NCBI GenBank assembly: GCA_009823395.1
Contig: CM020501.1
Coordinates: 28,299,361-28,363,360 of the forward strand
DNA: 64,000 nucleotides
DNA from: Thamnaconus septentrionalis
Taxonomy: Eukaryota > Chordata > Actinopteri > Tetraodontiformes > Monacanthidae
Direction: 5' to 3'
Made by a program: the position numbers and the translations under genes. This document shows, in pieces, positions 1 to 12,219 of this stretch (its first letter is position 1; every line of letters begins with the position of its first letter). The notes below the pieces were generated by a model that ran no database searches, was not told the origin of the DNA, and was given only the letters and a program-made list of their open reading frames with translations.

Positions 1-496
1 TCACATGACTGGTGTGACTGCGTTTACTCCATTAGCGAAGGTATTCCGATCCCTTCCTTCCTTTCCTCCCTTCCTCCCGGCATTCCGAACCCACCCGTGT
101 CGTATTTCCCGTGGTCAACTCGGCGGAGGGGAAGCGGCCCGGTATTATTCTATTTTCAGAGGTGACATATGTAGCATTTGCGAGTGTGGGTGACAGTGTA
201 AGAGGGACCCAGGATCGTCCACAAGACGTCACTTTGCAGAAATGCTGAGATCAGCGCTGCAAAGTCGGGGGGGATCGATGGCTAGGGACCAGAGGAATCT
301 GGTGCACGTGCGACTCTGTGAGATCATGTGTCTCACACGGGGCACACAAACGGGAAAAATAGACGCTCCGAGTACCTCCTCCTATCTCTCTGCTACGGGA
401 GGGAAGAAAAAACGGAAAAGAGGAAGGAGAAGTAGAAGATTTTTTACAACCACACTTCATTAACAAAGCTAATTGGAAATGATTCACATTTTCACA

Positions 497-657
497 AAGA
501 AGAAGAAGAAGAAGAAGAAGAAGAAGAAGAAGAAGAAGAAGAAGAAGAAGAAGAAGAAGAAGAAGAAGAAGAAGAAGAAGAAGAAGAAGAAGAAGAAGAA
601 GAAGAAGAAGAAGAAGAAGAAGAAGAAGAAGAAGAAGAAGAAGAAGAAGAAGAAGAA
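497..657. repeat. (GAA)n microsatellite, about 53 units
   Basis: An uninterrupted AAG/GAA tract of 161 bp. It lies inside the mbnl2 intron, and the mbnl2 transcript would carry the complementary UUC strand. The pure purine/pyrimidine strand asymmetry allows triplex (H-DNA) formation. The long poly-K, poly-F and poly-S frames across it are products of the repeat and not proteins. Confidence 0.97.
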
Positions 658-3060
658 CTCAGCCTTGTGATCGCCGGGTCGGTGTACATCCGCCCGGCGG
701 AGGGGGACCTGGGAAGACGATCCGGGGTTAATGGGGTGGAAATCGGCAAACGCTGCCGGTGCGAAACGCATTTCCTCGCGCGCCCGATAAAGGCTTCATT
801 CTCCGCGCCATCACGAGGGGGGACGAGGGCCCGTCGGTGTTCCAAAGACACAGAGGACACTGCTGTGTCCCTGGTTCCTGCCCGCCACCAGAGGCCCACG
901 TGAATGTAAATGCACCAATTTCGAGGTCCCCCATTCAGGCTTTTAGCTGATGAGCCTCCCTTTGCATTTCTTAATCGTGAATCCTAAGGGAAAATAAAAT
1001 TTGCCGATGAACGTCACACACGACGAGCGGCCACACTGATTCCTGCTGGTTCCTGCTTCTGCAAATAATCTTCAGTATTTTGTGTCGCAATTGCCCCACC
1101 GTTTATCAGCTGATTTTACAAGAACGTCAGTATTTTATTTTGATTCATCCAAAAAGCTTTTCTCTCTTGCAAACTGTTAGACTTGCTCTTCCAATTTGCT
1201 TCCTTTGACACGCTCTTCAAACCTTCTCAATCAGCTTGCTTCAAGGTCAGAAAGGTAGAGTTTTGGGGCATAAACGTGGACTTTTTCTTAAAAAGGGTCT
1301 GCATCTTTACAGTGTCACAAGAACGATTAGAATGAAAAAAAAATGTTTAAGATGCAACTGTCTAAAAATTGTGCACGTGCCCAATTTCAATTTGAGTGCA
1401 TGTACTTTATTTGTAGGGATGCTAGGATCGTCCTCGGCTGAGCACACTTGGCTATGCGATCGGGTCGAGCTAATAATCAAAAGAGCAGTGGCTCGTTTTT
1501 TTTTTTAATAACAAATCTTGCACCCGTACACAGGCCAGGTGCCACGAGACGCCCCGACTGGCCGGCTGAATGGAGTTGCTATAGCGACGTCACAGAGTCG
1601 AGTAACAGACAAATAGTAAACAGCAATAAATGACGTAAAAAGCGCTTTTTGAATGACAGCATTGGAGCGCGGCCACGTAATGACATCCGGCGTGCTGATG
1701 CCGACATCCACGCGTCGCACGACGATGACTCACAATGCAGTGCAATTTGGTAGAAAACTGTGCAAAAGTGCAAAATAAGAGGCAACAAAGGCAAAGAGAG
1801 CCAACTATTACATTTATTATCTGCTTATTCTGTTCATTTCTGTGCAAAATGCACAGAAATCCGTCAAACATTTTCCCTTTCACTTTCTTTTTCTATTTGA
1901 AGACCAATATGCAAAACACATAATAAAACTGGCTGCACTTCTGCACAGCCACAACGCAGCCACAACGCAGACGGAGAAAATGAAAGCATTCTTATCGTTG
2001 GGCTGTTCTGCTCTACTTTCTTTAGCTATTTATCACTGTCACATTTTTTTTTTGGTTTGTTTGTTTTACTCATGCAGCTTTTAAGTATCACGTTGTTTTT
2101 AGACGCAGTCATCTGATTTGCAGCCAGTGGGGGCTTGTTGCAATTAGGGAGAGCAGAGAGTCTTGTGACCCCCTCTCCACCCCCCACACGACTCTTCTTT
2201 GTCGTGTTGGTAGAAGGAAGAGGTCATCACTGGACAAAAATTAGGGCCAAATACACACGACACTGATCAAGGATCCGCTTGGGGGAGCGAAAAACAGCGG
2301 CGGATGTTTATGTTTTTTGCATGTGCGACAGCTGAGGCGGAGGCCAGGAATAGAAGCCCCTGGAACGACTTGAGGTGATCAGATGTTGGCCGGAGAAGCG
2401 CGACATGACAGACGGAGCGCGGTAACATTAACCAAAGACACACGCACGCACGGACACACACACACACACCTGTGGTGACAGTGAACATGACAGCAGACCT
2501 CTCCGACCTTTAGCTTCCATAGGTCAGGCTGAGCCGGAGCGACGGCGGCGCAGTGTGAGCACCCGGACGGCTGAGGCTAACTTGAGCAGACAGCCAACAC
2601 CCGCCGACCATTAGGGACGACAACCCCGCAACGTTTCACCACCAGAATGTGATCTGACCACCAGGACTTGGTCGAAGGGCTCACTGAGGTTGCGTAAAGG
2701 CCAGAGGAATTCAAGATGAAATGCTATGATTTCTTCATTGTACCTTAGATTGACGACAAGAATGAAACCACTGTCAGGGAGGGAGATTTGGCACCCGGGG
2801 AACTAATGTTTTCACGTCGGAACTTTTTCCACGGCGGAACAAATAACAAAAAGTGTTCAGTAGAAAACAAGCTAAGAAAACGCTGCTGGGTACTGATGGA
2901 CAAATATTTGACAGGGACGAAAAGAAGAATTCAGGAGTCCGGCGGTGGCCAGTGTTCTTTGTTGTTGGCCACTTTTGGCTGTAGAATCATTCCGTGAGTA
3001 GCTGCGGAATGATGGTGTCGTTCACGCCAGACTTGAAGCGAGGTGCACCTCCGTGGCTTC

Positions 3061-3125
3061 TAACCCTAATTCCAGCAGTAACCCTAACCCTAACCCTAAC
3101 CCTAATTCCAGCCTTATCGCTGACC
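3061..3125. repeat. Interstitial telomeric repeat
   Basis: Four perfect TAACCC units plus TAA at 3079-3105. Degenerate copies built on CCCTAATTCCAG flank them on both sides (3061-3078 and 3102-3125). The vertebrate telomere unit is TTAGGG/CCCTAA. Unique sequence continues on both sides, so this is an internal tract and not a chromosome end. Confidence 0.85.
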
Positions 3126-3425
3126 CTAATGCCATGCAAGCCTATGGGGTCAAAAGTCAACTTTGTCCTAGAGACATGGGGCCGCTTGCAGGTTCATCGG
3201 GATCCCTCAAGGCACAGCCACGTCAAATTTGGGGCTTCTAAAATTTTTCTTCCTCCAAGGTGGGAAATGGAGTCGTCCAGGAAAGACATAGAAACCAATG
3301 TATCAAAATGTATAAAAAATTTTGAATGATCCCCTGCTGCATTTATGCACATATACTGGATAAATACAGTATAAGTAGAAAACAAGACAAAGGAAGATGA
3401 AACGAACAGGAGTATTGCACCTTAC

Positions 3426-3599
3426 CTTTAATGAATCAAAACAGGCGATCACCCTCCCGTTCTCCACCTGGCAGCTTTTGGGCGGGTGGGCGAACTTGCA
3501 CTCCTCGTCGCTGCGCGAACACGTCCCTCTCTGGAACTGCCGGCACACTTCCAGGGTCAGCCACTTGGTGTCCCGTATGGAGGCGATGTTCAGAGCCAT
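3426..3599 (-). CDS. mbnl2: Muscleblind-like splicing regulator 2, first coding exon
   Basis: This 58-codon exon encodes the N-terminus of a muscleblind RNA-binding protein. These proteins control alternative splicing, polyadenylation and RNA localisation by binding YGCY motifs. The protein starts [19 protein letters not shown]. The first CCCH finger is complete: C19-x7-C27-x6-C34-x3-H38. The exon ends [16 protein letters not shown], where C53 opens finger 2, which must be finished by the next exon outside the window. The MALN start and [19 protein letters not shown] fit MBNL2 better than MBNL1 (MAVS, REF) or MBNL3. The start ATG (3599-3597) has a strong GCCGCC-ATG-G context. The donor is AAG|GTAAGG at 3426/3425, phase 0. 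A plausible acceptor, CCCTCAG|AG, lies at 3633/3632, giving about 33 nt of leader in this exon. In MBNL1 the equivalent exon is known to be autoregulated by skipping. The assignment to the family is firm; the paralogue is likely. Confidence 0.95.
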
Positions 3600-4682
3600 G
3601 GCGGCGGGCGCCGGCTTTCGGCGTTGGGGGCTCTGAGGGTTTGGGGGCGGAGGGTGAGGAGGCGATCCTCGATTGAGAGCGTCCCGACAAAAAGGAAAAT
3701 ATGAAACCAAAAGCTACACCTGCTGAGACATGAGGCTGTAAACAATCGGCTTGGGGTGGGAAGTAAAGGAGCGGCAGAAAACCCTCTATGACGGCAGCAT
3801 GGGATGGCTTTGTGAGCCGCTAGCTCTTTATCAATAGGCAAGCCTCAGGTGCAGACCTCTGACCAGCCAGTAGGGGGCATGCTCGGAAGCGAGTGCCGCT
3901 CGCTTGTACCAACGTCCCTGAAATGTCCTTTGTGTGAGTGATGATGCCTGCAAAATAGGGTGGACAACGTGTGTGTGTGCCCGTGTTTGTATGATGGAGG
4001 GTAAAAAAAAAAACGATGCCGTGTTATTTCAAGACTTGGTGGCACAGATCACAAGTACACACTTCCTGCTCCGGTCAAAGTCTCTGGTACCTCGCCGCAG
4101 CTCAAGTTCTTTTCTGGAGTCTCCCAGACTGAGTTCAGATGAGAGCGGAAAAAAAAGGTAGTGCGGGCTCACAACTGCAGTCGCAATCCTGGTGGGGAAA
4201 AAAAAAAAACCTCCAGCGTTCTTCTGAGCGGGGGCAGTCGTCTTCTTCACAAGGCACTTTTTCCCGTCAGTGATCTGAAAGGTAGAGACACACAAACACA
4301 CACAAGGAGAAAATCAGCATGAGGTTATTTTCAGAGTGAGAAACGGCTCTAAAAATGGATGAAACACTATTTATCTCAGAGACTTTGTTGGGACGTTTTT
4401 TCAATGTACACGTGTCATTTTGACGGTGCGTGCACGAGCACGGGGGCTGACAAAAAAACCCAAAAAAAACAGCAACGACAAAAAAAAACAAAAAAAAAAA
4501 ACAGTTGCGAGGTTATACAGAAGCCACTTGATTTCAAGTACCCCGAATTTTCAGCGGTGTGCGACTCAAGACAGCAGAGACGTTTCAAGAGGAGAAAAAG
4601 GACGGAAAAAAACAAGCCCCTGGGGTTCTTGCTGCCCGGAGGAGGCTGTGCACGCCGGGATTGCCGAGGCGAGAAAAGAAAT

Positions 4683-4684
<2 letters not shown>

Positions 4685-4738
<54 letters not shown>
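4685..4738 (-). repeat. (CAG)17 tract; (CTG)17 on the mbnl2 sense strand
   Basis: Seventeen perfect CAG units at 4686-4736 on the plus strand, which read CTG on the minus strand, the strand from which mbnl2 is transcribed. The tract lies about 1.1 kb upstream of the mbnl2 start codon. Poly-Q, poly-A and poly-S frames across it lack any recognisable protein context and are not called. Confidence 0.97.
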
Positions 4739-5804
4739 CAGTACTGGGCAGTGGTCCAGCAGGCGCAGAGGGGACGAGACGGATCCATATGCCGTCCCGC
4801 GATATACGCACGGCGCTCTCCTGAATATTCCAAATTAGAAGAGCACCTCGCTGAACAAAGGCAGCTGAACCCTCCCCCCCACACACACACACACTCTCCC
4901 CCCCCCCGTGACATCAAAAAGAGACCGGCCGGCGTATCCGTTTGGAAGGTGCAGAGGGGATCGACCGATGGGAGCAACAATCCAAGGAAGTGACCTTTCG
5001 CTTTCCAGAGTACGAAAGCCATTAACCTACTGCGGCAGTGAGCTAGGCTCCTCTTCTGGCACATCTGGAAATGTTTTTCAATTGACTGGGGCATGGAGAG
5101 GTGGGAAGTGGGGTGATGAAAAAACAAAAAAAAAAACAAAAAAAAACTTTTTTCAAAAGATTGAAAACCTCCCTCCATCTGCTGGAAAATTAGTTTTTTT
5201 TTAAAGATGCAAATCAAAGAAGAAAAAGTCGCAATACATCTTTAAATATCCTGTTGTTATTGGAAGAGACTTGAGCAAAGTGGCTATTTGACTGGTAGAA
5301 AGTGCACATGTGACCCATGTGACTTCTGCTGCAGTCTGGGCCAAGGAGGGTTGGGGGAGGGGATGAAAAATGGCCACAAAACAAGATTCCTTCCCAAAGT
5401 TGCTAATCCAATAAGATTAAGGACTAAATCCACGGCTAAAACTGTTGTACCTTCTGTCATTAGAGAGGGAATTATCACCGAGATTGCTGATCCCCCCGGT
5501 TTTCTCACCAGGAATCCCCCCTTGGACCTTCCCCAGTGGTTGCCGGGCCAGTCGGTTAAAACAGGGTTTTTTTTGTTGTGGGAAGTGATTCCCCTCCGAG
5601 CGTAAAAAGCACAGATGTTTGATTTAAGATTTAAGGGGCCCGTAAAAGTTACTCAAGTCAGGCGCGACAGAGTGATATAAGGCTTGCATTGTGCGGTGCG
5701 ATAACTGATTTAGAGCCGCATGACACCGTCGCTGTACAGACTCAACTAACACGGAACCAACTAACCCCGACTTCCCTCCACAGCTGACCTCATTTGTTTC
5801 ATAC

Positions 5805-5850
5805 TCTGTTTACCGAGGATAAATCTGCTAATTTATCCTCGGTAAACAGA
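5805..5850. other. Perfect 20-bp inverted repeat with forkhead cores
   Basis: The arms at 5805-5824 and 5831-5850 are perfect reverse complements around a six-base loop CTGCTA. Each arm contains a forkhead-type core, TGTTTAC at 5807-5813 and GTAAACA at 5842-5848. A run of T follows at about 5854-5862. The stem is too short for a normal pre-miRNA. It could be a cruciform, a paired binding site or a small foldback remnant. Confidence 0.85.
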
Positions 5851-8800
5851 AGGTTTTTTTTTCGTCCTTCCAACAGGTGACCTTTTACTCCAGCAACTTG
5901 CCGAGACCAAGACACTTCCTATCCCCCTTTGAACTCTCACACTGCTGCCGCGGCATCCCGAGCCCTGCGAAATCTGGACCATCGTGTTGCCAATCACATT
6001 GCCGTCCCGACTTCGCCTCCACGATCATGTGAAACTGAGATGAGTCGCTTCCTCTCGTCCCCGCTCTCTCCAAGGTGGGATTCAATTTCACACATCTCCC
6101 CAGGGAGAGGGGGAGGACGGGGAGGATGATGCCAGCCAATTGTGGCACGAGTGAAAGTCAGGTAAGAATCATGTCAGATTTGACCTTTAACAATTAATCC
6201 CGTCTTATTTTAGAAGCTGTCAGGGGTCCATGGTGACGCCGACCTACTTTACCAGAGAGTGTGAAGGGAACCATGCTGGTGTTCCTCTACAAAAGCCCCA
6301 AAAGCTGGAAGTCATGCTGAAATGATTTGAAAAAAAGACAAAAAAAAAAGTAAGCCGAGGCTTACTTCCTCAAAAATGGAAAAAAAAAGGAAAATCAAGA
6401 GGGGGGCCCAACTACAAACAACAAGATAAAATTTCAACAATTTTGGCATGAAAGCTATTCAACCCACCGAGGACCGAGGATCAAAGTTAGGCCCCATGTG
6501 GGTTGACGGCGCGATAGAACTCATGCAGGAACATGAGTGCACGCCCGCTCCCAAACTGCACTGCGTCTAAACAATACCTCTGGAATTTGACTTTCTGCCG
6601 GCGCTGGTTGCAGTCTCGTTATTGTGGGCGCCGGGGGAATGTGCGTTCGGACCCACAGATTCTGATTCTTTAACGGCCAGCTGCCGGAGCGCTGCTGGGA
6701 AGTGTACTGATGGGGGTATGCTCCAAGAGGATGAGAGTTTTAAACACATGGTGGGAGGAAAGTGCTTACCGATAATGATTGCTTTTGGATACCAGAGCTG
6801 AGGTGGTTTGCCTCGTCTGCTGGGACGCGGCTAGCTTAGCTTTCGCATGCGCAGCACTCGGGTGGCCGCTGGAGTGATCCCCGTACATGGGATGGACAGA
6901 TGGATGTCAGGAAGGATAAGGCCATATAGCAGATACATAGAGATTAGTCCATCCGTGTCCTTGACCTCTCTACCTGTCTGTCAGTCTGTCCAAGAATAAA
7001 AATGTGGAATTAGTCCTGATCCAGCCTTGATATATCTTCCAAGAACGCAGAAAATAAGGCATTTCATTCAAATACAGAGACATGCTCGCAAAACTATTCA
7101 ATTTGTATATGTACTTCTATACATCTAGACACCTCTTTCGAAGTTCAATCAAATCATGATAACACTGTGTACTGTTGAACCAACAGATGGCATACACCCT
7201 CATGAATGCAGCATCAACAAGTGTTAAGGTAACAAACGTTTCCCAGGCAATAGTTTGCTGTACACATAAATGTCCTGGAAGCCAGTGACCACCACTTTGA
7301 GCACCTCTTGTAATTGTCGAGGCTAAAGGTAACTTGCATTAATTTTGTGATGCCTGAATAAATTTGGTATTGAAATATTGATGCAAGTTTTTCTTTTCGT
7401 AATGTGTGGTTTCAGGGAACCAGCGAGAGGGCTTTGCTCCCTTTTTGTGTCCTCACTCAGTGCAAACACAGTCCACAGGCGGCGTGACCTGACCGGGCAG
7501 GGCCTGGCAGGGCAGAGCAGGGCAGGGTACGTGAAGAAGAGCGCGGCGGTGCGAGACTTTATGGATTACTGACGCTTACTCAGGCCAGCTGGCAGGGGCA
7601 TTATCTTGGTCAGTCCGTTTAATTGAACGAGAGTCAGCGGGACTCGGGTTGGGGGGGATGGGGTGTCTGGAGTGAAAGTCATTGGCTTGACCTCCGAATA
7701 CCTCGCATGTAACCCATTAGTCTGGTATCTGCGAGCTCGGGCAGCTGCGCCCCAGCAGGTTTTATCTCAGCGGCTTGTGTTTGCTCAGGCCCCTGGACGA
7801 TAAGCTACCTGGCTTTTCCATTGGTGGCATTAAATGGTGACACTCGTCGCCGTGTCAACCCGCCCTTGCTGGGAAGACTGGGAGAAAGGGGCGTGGGACA
7901 AGAGCAATCCGCCAGAGACGTTGCATTTCCATTCGCTGACGTTTTTCTGCCGGTATGCCCGTCGGTCCGCGGGTCATTTGCATGGCAGGCAGTCAGGCAG
8001 GGGAGGGACGAGTGTTTAATGCTATTCTAGGCTGTGAAGAAAGAGACTCATTGTCGAGAGGGGGGTGGGGGCATCGGAAAATGTCTCGGTTCCAGGCTGG
8101 AAAACCGTTAAGTCTTGCGGGCGCAGGTTTTTATTAAAGTATCCTCGACAAACCAAACTCGCTCGTCTTGCAAAATGTTACCTTCTGAGCCTCTAGGGGC
8201 AAGGGGAAAGATGGTTGGTTGGTTGACTCACAAAATTGTCCCTGGCGTAAGGGACGTCCTCGCGCGTCCCGTATCATCCGCTGCCATTAGCAATAAGTGC
8301 GGGTGAGTGAGCTCAGCAGAGACTATACCAGGGCTAAAGGACGATGAGAGGTGTTTTTCGCAGGGTCAGCAGATAGGTGTGCCCCATGTCATAATAGTCT
8401 TAGCTAAACCGGACTGACCCAAATGACCCACCCTCCCACCTCTCCCCCCAGCTTAGGACACAGGACCTGGACTTTCTTTCTCCCTGTCAGTGACCCTGTG
8501 TCGTACCAGTCCTTCTCAATGCACCACCACCGAGGGGTTTCAAGCAGCAAATGAGAGCGATCTCGGCGAGGACACCTGCTTGTTTGCTGCTCAGCAACAT
8601 GACTCAGGTGTGTCGTCAGCTGATTACAGTACAACTGGTACCGCTGAGGTGGACGAGGAAAACAAGATGATTGAGCGGATGGCTGGCAACACTTCAACCA
8701 AAAAATAAATAAAGTTGCAGGTGAAAAACAGCTAAAAAAAAAGCGTGACAATTTTTCTCTTCTTTAAAGAAACCCAATCGATACTTTCTTTATCCTCGAC

Positions 8801-10099
8801 TAAGCGATGGGAAAACCACAAGGCGTCATAATGGTTTGAGCACGCCGGCATATTGAGCGAAATACATGAAATGAGTGGGAATACGGGGGGCCTCCAATTT
8901 ACAGCACTCAAACACATCAGGGCCGCATGATTCAGCAGACTCGCCCTCGTGCCACAAAGCAATCGGGCTCCCTCTTTTATGCACTAGATGTCTGAGAAAA
9001 AAAAAAAAGAACCACCGACCACTAAATCCTTTTAATACCAGCTCGAGCATCAATTTGCGCAAGAATCCATTTAGAGAGACAGAAAGGGGGATTTCTGGAT
9101 AACTCCGGGTCCTTGCCCATAAGGACCAGGCACTCGTCCGAGACTTATCCCATTATTTTCTCAACAGGAAGGGCTGGACTGATGTTCCATTTTAGAAGAA
9201 CAAAAAAAAAAACCTCCCACTTCCCACTTGAGTTGCGGCCAGGCGACTCGACACCACCCCTGGCCCTGTTCCACGCATGTCAAGACGTCCACTGACTTCT
9301 GGCATCGAACCCCCACCCCCTGCAAAAAAAAGCAAACCACCTCCACCACGTGGTCCACATCCAAATGCGACGAGATGCCAAACCGTCAGTCACGATGTTG
9401 ACCTCCCGCCTTGTTATTTGGAAAAACCTGCACACATGCGGCGCTATGGTGGGTGGTAGGACGGTTGGGAGGGTTGGGAAGGGTGGTTTGAGGGGTGTCT
9501 TTATGGTAGCCACGAGCCCAAAAGGAGGCAGATGTCATACACAGGTCCCAAGGAAAATATGCGGCCGCCATGTGACACTCGCAAAGTCGACTGCCGCGAT
9601 AATATCTGTCGTCCCTCGTGAGCCCCCCATGCCCGGGGGGAGAAAGTGCGCCGCGGCACGGCACTGAGAACTGCAATACTAGTAGTAAACACCGACAGCC
9701 TCCCCGAGGGCTCCCCAGTGCGTTTACCAAACCAAACTATCGACACCACCCGCTCAAGTAATTCCCTTCCCCTTCTCTTACCTTGTTGTTTGCAGCCTTG
9801 CACTGTTGTCCCGTCCCGCCACAGATAAAACATCACCTCTCCTCTCTCCCCTCCCCTCCCTAGTCCGGTATGCAGCAACACTGCAGCAAAAAACTACTTC
9901 TTTCAAAAGGCTGTATGAAGAATTCATTCGATCCCCCACCTGGTTTCACTCTCTGGGGGGATGCGGGTGGTTGTCGTCCGTCCCAAACGGGTTCCGAGGT
10001 GCAGCCGAGTTGCCTCAGTGACGCGGCAGTGGCGGCTACTCCCCCCCGCCTGCAGCCTCTCACTGACTGGAGTTAATGACCATGTGAACTGTTGTCATT

Positions 10100-10480
10100 C
10101 CTTGCGAGCCGCCGACTGCTGCAGCCAGAGGTCCATGCCGAGACGGGAGGGGATGGGGAGGAGGGATTTTCTTTTCTCTCGACGTCTCTCTCTCTGTTTC
10201 TCTCTCTCTCCCTCTCTCTCTGCTGCGGGAGCGAGCCAGCAAAGCAGGCACGCAGCGAGAGGCAGGAGTAGGTGGGAGGGGGGTGCAGGAAGTAGAAGAG
10301 TGTCGACTTCAACTATCTGGCTAAACACTTCCAGCCAGCCAGCCCGCCCCCTTACCCTTAGAGCCAGCCCCCTTTTCCTGGGGGCTAGCACCCACCCCCC
10401 TCTCGCCGTTTCAGCCAATGGGGAGGAAGAAGCGGTGGGGGGGCAACGGCAGCAAGGGGATTGGCTGAAACACTGCGCTT
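10100..10480. promoter_or_regulatory. GC-rich block with inverted pair of CCAAT boxes
   Basis: Two 12-bp copies in inverted orientation, GTTTCAGCCAAT at 10408-10419 and ATTGGCTGAAAC at 10460-10471, carry full NF-Y type CCAAT boxes 40 bp apart. A CT-rich tract (about 10187-10221) lies next to them. A possible minus-strand donor, AAGG|GTAAGG, lies near 10354. This could be an alternative mbnl2 promoter or another regulatory block. There is no transcript evidence. Confidence 0.35.
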
Positions 10481-10548
10481 ACTGTAACAACCCCTGAATG
10501 CTGATGTCTGAAGGTATTTCCCCAATTTTCACGCCCCATCATTCTGCT

Positions 10549-10590
10549 TCTCCTCCTCCTCCTCCTCCTCCTGCTCCTCCTCCTCCTCCA
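10549..10590. repeat. (TCC)n tract
   Basis: A short TCC/CTC microsatellite of about 40 bp with one CTG interruption. Proline- and serine-rich frames across it are low-complexity artefacts. Confidence 0.9.
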
Positions 10591-12219
10591 TCCTCTGCTA
10601 AATCGGACCAACGTGTTTTAATTTATTCCCCTGCTCCTGATTACTTCAGAGAACACAGCAGCAGCACCGCATCGCAACCAAAGAATTGCTGTGGCAGCAA
10701 CGGTAACAGATCAGCACTCCTGTCCTTGTCTATCTTCCATCGCCACGTGTAACACCATCTCTCCCCCTCCCCTCCCCCACAGGAAGCAGAAGCACTGCAC
10801 CTAGCCACCTCCCCACCCCCCAAGCATCTGTCCTCCAAACTCATCGACCTCATGGCAAACACGCACTTATCTCCTTCAGAGCACGGACGCATATTGGATT
10901 TGTGCGGCCGACGTAATATCAGGTAGAAAGAAGTCCGGCACGTTTACTTCTGCCTTTCGATCGCTATGGGAACGTCTCCCATCATGCAACACTGGACTGA
11001 GGACCTTGTAACCTTTGCTGCTGTTGTTGTTGCCATTACAGAATGAAATCTATGAATGCCAAAATGCTCCCGGTCGTCATTTCACGGATGGTTTATGTGG
11101 ATGATTGTCACATCTTGCGTCATACCTTGTAACTCATCCGAAGTAGCGCAAAATAAATGCTTGTGATGCATGTTAACGCTCCAGCCAAGAGAGTTATCAT
11201 GCCATAAGTGCTCTCTTCTGGTAAATGCAAAGTTAACATCATTAAATGTCTGAGAAAAATCTCAGTGCTATAAAATCCAATAGCCCAATACTTCAAAAGT
11301 AATTCGACAATAATGCAATGGGTAGAATGTGCAAATCTGCCCCCCCCCCTGATGAAAGCTATTTTTTAAATCTCTATTTCCACCTCATTCCTCAGTCTAC
11401 TGGAGTGGAAAGCTGAACAAGGCCGAACATTTATGTTGCTGTTATGACTATGGCGGCGTGCATGGGGAGGAATAAAATAAAGGGGAGGCGGGTGGTGACA
11501 GGGGCGATTTAAAATGGTTGGGTCTGTCTCCTCCCGCCCGCTTGTGCCACCCTGTGGCATCACGTGAGCCGTGTTGAAAAAACAAAACAAAGCAAAAAAA
11601 AAAAAGAGAAAAAACGGAGCGTCACAGAACTGATGAGTCAGAGATCCAGCTTTTCACGACTTTTCGATCCTGCATTCAATGGAGCAGCTGTACCGTCTGT
11701 GTCGCTCCTGTTCTGCCTCGGACAAAAAAAAAAAAAAAAAAAGGTTGTGAATGATGCAGCGGGCCTGGGTGTTTTGTTGACATCGCCAAGAATTTTTATT
11801 TTTTACCCTGTTGCGATAAACATGCCTCGTTACCGCGAGGCTGACACTCTGACGTCTTCCGACGCTCTGCAGACGACAGATCTGTCAAAATGTTCCACCC
11901 TGGGGTTGGGTTTGGGTTGGATGAGGTAGAGGGGTGTGTGTGTGTGGGTGGTGAGCGGTCAGGCTTAGGGGGAATCTTATTTTTTCGATAAACTGTCGAC
12001 TTCAGCACGTGACGCCAGACGCTGACGTCGTCCAGGCACCTGCAATTGAACACAGCGCGAGGGCCCACGTGAAGAATGAAAAAGAAAAAGCCTCAGAGCA
12101 TCAACTGTTCCAGAAAGCTGAAGTGTCACCTGAGATCCCCCTGACAAGAGACCTCAGGCACACAGATACGGACAGATTTGATGGACGATTACAGCATTTA
12201 CAATTACTAGCTGCTAGCG

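Larger units (their letters stand above)
1..3425 (-). other. mbnl2: mbnl2 intron after first coding exon (partial)
   Basis: This is intron sequence of mbnl2, read on the minus strand from the donor GTAAGG at 3425-3420 to beyond the window edge. The next expected exon would complete zinc finger 2 (a segment like GRCSRENCKYLHPP in the family). I find no such segment in any frame here, so the intron runs off the left end. Contents are a long GAA tract (497-657), an interstitial telomeric repeat (3061-3125), a short CA run near 2455-2470 and several homopolymer runs. The open frames inside are short or low-complexity and look non-coding. Confidence 0.7.

Noticed and set aside
473..899. Long poly-K, poly-F and poly-S reading frames
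   Set aside because: They translate the GAA/TTC microsatellite; there is no domain or splice context.
3061..3125. True telomere end
   Set aside because: Only about four perfect units are present, with unique DNA on both sides.
4359..5217. Poly-Q, poly-A and poly-L frames across the CAG tract, up to 210 codons
   Set aside because: All frames of a CAG tract stay open. Flanking residues match no protein I recognise and the frames lie in the probable mbnl2 5' intron.
5805..5850. MicroRNA precursor
   Set aside because: The stem is only 20 bp with a six-base loop, shorter than normal Drosha substrates.
5805..5862. Bacterial-type intrinsic terminator (hairpin plus T run)
   Set aside because: The setting is a vertebrate intron, so such a terminator has no role here.
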